A stretch of 64,000 nt of DNA from Montifringilla adamsi (lineage: Eukaryota; Chordata; Aves; Passeriformes; Passeridae): the NCBI GenBank assembly GCA_017590115.1, contig JAGGNK010010337.1, positions 3,857,679 through 3,921,678 on the forward strand, given 5' to 3'. The notes below the pieces were generated by a model. The model saw nothing but the letters and a program-made list of their open reading frames with translations. It ran no database searches and was not told where the DNA came from. The translations under genes and the position numbers were made by a program. Positions 59,202-64,000 of the stretch are shown here, one piece after another (position 1 is the first letter of the stretch; each line of letters opens with the position of its first letter).

Positions 59202-62200
59202 CTAGATGCAAACAAACAAAAAAATTTGTTTGAATGGGTAGAAGTGCAAAAAGTGTAAGTTTTTACATTTCAGGGTGTCTTGGGTAATGCTGTGCTTTGA
59301 TCGACCACAAATGGAAAATCATTAATTCAATTATTACACAATAATAGGAATAAAGTTAGTCACAGACAGAATTTGTGAGAGACTGAAATACCAAGGTATC
59401 TTTTTTTTTAGTTGAATGATTTTATGGACATCTTTATTCATTCCCTAGGATGCAGAAAATATTTTCAATGTACAGTTTATAATTAGCATTGCTACTGGGA
59501 GGAAGGGGAGCAATAAGATGTCAGCAGAAATAGTACATTGAACAAAACACTTGTTAGCGAGTTCAGTGAACACTAGCAAAGAGAATAATCCAAATCCCGC
59601 AGGACATAGGTAGGAAAAGATGAATCAGGATTCAGTAGATCAGAAATGAAAAACCACTCTCTTGTTACATAACTGTAAAACACTCTTTTCACAGGGCAAG
59701 GAGACAAACCTAAGGAGGTAAAATGTTCTGCTGACCAGAATCTGTTGGCTATAGAGACAGTCCCTCTCTGATCAACCACAGCCAAGCTGCTCCATCTGCC
59801 ATGTCCCTAAATTGGTGTGTCAAACCCTTGGCACAATCACCCAAATCACACACTAAAAATTCAGACACCCCCCACGGTCAGACCATGTGGTTTTGTACCT
59901 CACCAGTGAACGCACTCCTGACTGGGTGGAAATCAGTAGCTACCACAGATCATATCCTCAGCTACAGGTAGCCAGGTCATAAATAGGGATAATTACTGAA
60001 ACAGTAAAGAATGGGGAAAATGCAAAGTAAAGAAAAAATACAAGGCTTATGAGCAGAGGCTGTACCTCATATGTCTTCAAACCTTGCAAAAAAAGAAAGA
60101 ATAAAAGGAGAGGTTTCTGAATGAGTCAGTGAGAAAGAGGAGAGAAACAAAGAAGGCACATTACTGATATTTGGAATTATTTTTTGATCTGACACATCTT
60201 TAAAGATATCACTATCTTGAGACATTTTCAGAAATGAAAAGAGCAAAATAAAAATGCAATCAAAATGCACCAGTTCCTTTGATTCCCTCATACAGTCTCT
60301 CCAACTTTAATGATGTAATGAAAATATTTGGATTTCTGACTGGGTTCCCACTTCTAATGAGTTGCCACAATATGATGAGCCTGGACAACAGAGTCAGACC
60401 ATCACACTGTTCCTGATCCACCAAAGTCAATGACCTCCATCAGTCTGAGTCCAGATATCAAATTTTCTGCTGGAAGTGTGTGGCAAGCGCAGTCAGGGTT
60501 CAGCTGCACAGCCTGCAGGTTTCCCAGCTCACTTCAGTGTCAGATGACCATTACAAGAGCCAGGAACAGGCACTGAGCAAAGGCACTTCCAGCAGAAAAT
60601 AAAAAGCTACAAGCACCACAATTACATACAGGTCATGGGTTGTTTTCTCAAGTGCAGAGAGCCACTTGTGTGAGCCAAATCCTGTTCAGATGGTGCTGCT
60701 GTAGGAAAAGCAAAGAAGTCTCCACTCCAAGTAGAGTTAGGTGGTGGTTTTGAAGGCAATAAATGCAGGGCTGGTTTATAGAAGAGGCTAATATGCAGCA
60801 TGCTGGCTTGACTCCATGTGGGATCATTGGCTTCAGCCTGGATCAGCCTTTTTGAGATTGGGCACAGTTGCATGCAATTTTGTGAGGTGCACAGCTGGGA
60901 CAGACTACCTGCACCAAAAACTAATGCTCTTCTTTTGTGTTTTGCTGCTGCAGCTTACACTGTGTCTGGGATCAGGTGACAACATCTACAAAGTTATATG
61001 TTTAAGAGATCAATGAAGAAAATCAACAGAACATAGAATGTTCTTATATCAAGAAATTACCTCTAACTTAAGAATTACAAACTGGACAAGAGAAATTGAG
61101 ATGCTTACAATGCCAAATGCATGCCATATACATATTTAACCCTACACCAAAGCTAATATTTTGATTTAATTAAAAAATGAACTGAAGACACTAATGCAGC
61201 AATCATTTGAGTGCAAGGCAACAGGAGAAAACGGTTATGCAGAAACAATTCCTCTCTTCCTGTGGCTGCACTTCACTTATATTTCAACCTCTATCTATCA
61301 GTAACTCAGCAACCCAGCCCTAATAAAATCTGAAACTTTTCCCGTGCGTGGTAACACATTTGAACTTTTTGGAGAGTGAAGGGGTAATTAATATTGCATT
61401 GATGTTTTTTATTAATGATGCAAATCAATAACTGATTTTCCACCAGCCTGACTCAGTCTTGATGAAAATACACAAACACAGGTCTATTCTAAGCCCTTTA
61501 TTTAAATAGATAATTAGTTGCTGTCCAGTTAAAGATTTCACTTTTTGGAACCTATAGCAATTATCTTCCCTTTCTCCCTCTCACCAAAGGGTGTTCACAG
61601 TGAGAAAGATATATGAGGGTGCATATTTTGTGCTTTAATTCTTTGTATTAATGGATAACCAGGATTTTAAATTATCCAAACATATTTGCCTTTAAAAAAA
61701 AATTCACATTTCAATTCATAAATTGAAGATGAAAAACTATTTTCAAAATATTTTATACTGATTGATATTAATCATGATTAATAAAAAATGTCAATGGAAA
61801 TTTTATATTCTCTTCCCTTTAAGTAGCTGCTTACTTTGTTGCTGTCCTTTTGGCACACTTCTAGGGAAGGGTGAATACACAATGTTGGGAGTGACCACGG
61901 CTAGATATCACATTACATTTTCCAGCTACACCAAAGTTCTTCCTAAGATTTAGCTCTCAGACACCAAACCAAAAGCTGTGCTGAGCAGCTTGTTTGGCTT
62001 CCAAGCATCTGAGGGATACAGCAAAGCAATATTTTGGTGAAAGTTTACCGTCAGCATTCTTGTCATCACAAGGAATTCTATAGACTTTATCAACTGCACA
62101 GTATCAGTAACTGCAGCCAGTTCTGCTTTTATCTGATCTCTGATGCACTAAGCAAATTCCCACTATAATGGGGAATATTATAAATAAAAGGAGTGAGTTT

Positions 62201-62789
62201 TATATAGAAAGCCAGGAGTAAGTTCTTCTGGGCTATATCACACCCTCTGTCTCCTAAGCAATGGTACACCAAAAGTTGCTTTTGTTCTACCTTAATTTCA
62301 TATGCTTGCATTTACACTCTTTGCGATTTTTTTCCCCCCCTCTTTTATCCAGAAACAGCAATTCCATCCCAGTCCCAGCGGCATTGAACACTGTCACCGA
62401 TTCCAGAGGAGCCGTGCCCCAGGTCTCTCCAATTACTGCTCTGTAAGCAACCGGGGCCAGAAAGCTCCTGGTTTTCCCAAATCCCCGTTCCAAGAACTGC
62501 AACAGCGAAGCGCCCGAGCTGCGACTGCCGATCCCGGGGTCGGGCTGCGAGGATCCCATCCCGCACTTCCCGTGCCCATCCCGCTCCCCTCACCTGTGTT
62601 CATCCCACACTCCCCGTGCCCGTCCTGCTCCCTTCACCTGTGTCCATCCCGCACTCCCCGTGCCTATCCTGCTTCCCTCACCTGTGTTCCTCCCGCTCCT
62701 CACCTGTGTCCATCCCACACTCCCCGCGCCCATCCTGCTCCCCTCGCCTGTGTCCATCCCACACTCCCCGTTCCCACCCCGCTCCTCAC
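59202..62789 (-). other. TPH1 intron 1 (3.6 kb)
   Basis: Mostly AT-rich. The 5' end of the intron (right side, 62557-62789) is the minisatellite. No other feature recognised. Confidence 0.8.
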
Positions 62790-62792
62790 CTG
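62557..62792. repeat. 44-bp minisatellite at the TPH1 exon 1 splice donor
   Basis: About five and a half units, period 44, with one 22-bp short unit. Each unit starts CACCTGTGTCCATCCCACAC or a variant on the plus strand. Units start at 62591, 62635, 62679, 62701 and 62745, and the true donor lies in the same register at 62787. Read on the minus strand, nearly every unit contains CACAG then GTGAGG or GTGAAG, a consensus splice donor. Confidence 0.92.
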
Positions 62793-62858
62793 CCTGCCGG
62801 GGTCCCTCGGGCTCGGCGCCGCCTCCAGGGACCCGGCGCGGCGCGGCGCGGGGTGCAT
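62790..62858 (-). CDS. TPH1: TPH1 exon 1: 5' leader exon with an in-frame ATG (possible N-terminal extension)
   Basis: The ATG at 62856-62858 opens 23 codons, beginning MHPAPRRAGSLEAAPSPR, up to a strong donor (CAG then GTGAGG). Splicing to exon 2 at 59201 keeps phase 0. The exon 2 leader then reads [12 protein letters not shown] with no stop, so the extension would add 30 residues before the usual Met. A TATA-like GCATAAAG about 40 nt upstream suggests a cap site only about 10-15 nt before this ATG, which favours leaky scanning to exon 2. The exon is seen by splice signals and promoter context; translation of the extension is inference. The shared family N-terminus starts in exon 2. Confidence 0.5.
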
Positions 62859-62895
62859 GGCCGGGCAGGCTCGGGGCAGCGCCCGGCCCCGCCGG

Positions 62896-62903
62896 CTTTA
62901 TGC
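62896..62903 (-). promoter_or_regulatory. TPH1: TATA-like element of the TPH1 promoter
   Basis: GCATAAAG on the minus strand sits in GC-rich sequence 38-47 nt upstream of the exon 1 ATG. Its spacing predicts a start site near 62868-62872. It is the only TATA-like word in the surrounding GC-rich block. Confidence 0.5.
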
Positions 62904-63120
62904 AGGGGCGAGAGCCGCCCCTGAGCGAGGGGAGGGATGCAGGGAGGCGGGGGAGGCGCTGCCCGGCCCAGCTGGGAAAGGGGCGCGTTGATCCCCTCCA
63001 CGATGTTTGCAGAGCAGCGGTGCTCGGGCTCAGCCACCACCCGCTCCCGTCACTGCAGCCCGGAAAAACCCGCACAAGGAGAAGCCCTTTGCCTCCTGAG
63101 TTACACCTCCTCGGTCACCC

Positions 63121-64000
63121 GGACAGGGTCACACAAGGGCGGGGGGGTCACAGGAGACTGACTTTTTGTGGGTAACTCTAGGGGTTTTGCAGATAACATA
63201 AATTTGCACACCACGGGGCTGAGAGCAGCAAGAATTTGGGTGGAAGGTGTCCTCCTCCACTGTGTCCACACAGGTGATTCCCAGCACTTGTGCACTCCCT
63301 GTAAAATGCTCTGTATGCTGCCTGTGGAGAAGGGAAGGCAAACTGCACCAGAAGTGAGAGGTGGTGAGGGCTGGGCTCTGAGCAAAGTGGCCTCCAAGGC
63401 TACTGGGGACTCAGCAGTGGTGGACACCCCTAAATTCTCAGCAGGACGTAGTGCAGGTTGAGGAAAACCATGGGCAGATGTATTGAGATCCTCACTAAAA
63501 ACAGCAGTGCATTTCTGCTGTGAAAATAGATTGCAGTGTATTCCTTCTTTTCTCAAAACCTCCTGTGCATACAGGAGGAATAACTGCATTTCTATTAGCA
63601 GAAAACTACATCTTTTCATATCATTTATGTTGTCATTTATTTTCTGCATGTGTCTAGATGTGTTTACAGTATAAAAACTCATGGTTTTTTGATTTCAGTT
63701 CTCACTGTCTCATCTCAACTTGGCAACATTAGGATAAGGGGATTTTGGTCCACAGCAGAAAACAAAACATTCCCCGGGAATATAATCTTTTGGAGGTGTT
63801 AGGGATCTCTTGGGGAGGAGAGACTGATTTTTTTTCTATTTGAGCTGTCCAAAACCAAAGATTCTGATTATTTTTATATGGTTTGTTTTTGGTTGGGTTT
63901 TTTTTTTTGTTTGTTTGGGTTTTTTTGTTGTTTTTTTTTTTTAACAAACCTTTGAAAGACCTGCTCAAAATCAGCAGCAACTAGTTGCACTCGAATATAC
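63121..64000. other. TPH1 upstream flank
   Basis: GC falls back to the genomic level. The right end is low-complexity and T-rich (63891-63942). The next gene expected from human synteny, SAAL1, is not seen. Confidence 0.65.

Larger units (their letters stand above)
62500..63120. promoter_or_regulatory. GC-rich CpG block at the TPH1 5' end
   Basis: GC and CpG rise sharply over TPH1 exon 1, from flanks that are AT-rich on both sides. The block contains runs such as GCGCGGCGCGGCGCGGGG and covers the minisatellite and the TATA-like element. It is consistent with a promoter CpG island; the minisatellite half is GC-rich for a different reason (repeat amplification). Confidence 0.65.

Noticed and set aside
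62302..62991. Plus-strand 229-codon frame and the opposite 161-codon frame
   Set aside because: They are translations of the minisatellite (repeating Pro/Ser/His or Gly/Trp/Thr patterns) and adjoining GC-rich DNA, with no family match.

Overview
This is vertebrate nuclear DNA, almost certainly from a bird. It has short exons in long AT-rich introns with GT/AG splice sites, several CR1 LINE fragments (the typical LINE of birds and other sauropsids), retroviral LTR remnants, and a tryptophan hydroxylase that is nearly collinear with the chicken and human proteins. Species cannot be fixed from the sequence. No bacterial-type system (operon, CRISPR, phage, integron) is present.

Two protein genes lie on the minus strand, so they read right to left. 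TPH1 (about 62.9 to 49.7 kb) is complete: 11 exons, with 444 codons from the conserved start in exon 2 to the stop at 50687-50689. SERGEF (47.8 kb to beyond the left edge) shows its first nine coding exons (322 codons, six blade-type RCC1 repeats or parts of them). Its last exons are not in the window, so the left 17.9 kb reads as intron. The pair TPH1-SERGEF, in tandem on one strand, matches the human 11p15 order. All splice phases I worked out join in frame.

Layout: 1-17875 SERGEF intron 9 (two CR1 fragments, a 46-bp repeat pair); 17876-47792 SERGEF exons 9 to 1 (an intact solo LTR at 40453-40921, more CR1, several short tandem duplications, a 60-base poly(A) run); 47793-50686 the intergenic spacer, with the SERGEF CpG island, an LTR-like promoter segment carrying a duplicated octamer motif, and the TPH1 3' UTR; 50687-62858 TPH1; 62859-64000 the TPH1 upstream flank, GC-rich and then AT-rich.

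Functionally the genes are neighbours rather than partners. TPH1 makes 5-hydroxytryptophan, the committed step to serotonin and melatonin. SERGEF is an RCC1-like propeller linked to regulated secretion. The most unusual things here are a minisatellite built from copies of the TPH1 exon 1 splice donor, an in-frame possible N-terminal extension of TPH1, a reciprocal His/Tyr exchange at two conserved TPH1 positions, and a set of recent-looking tandem duplications. I did not find a new biological system and do not claim one.
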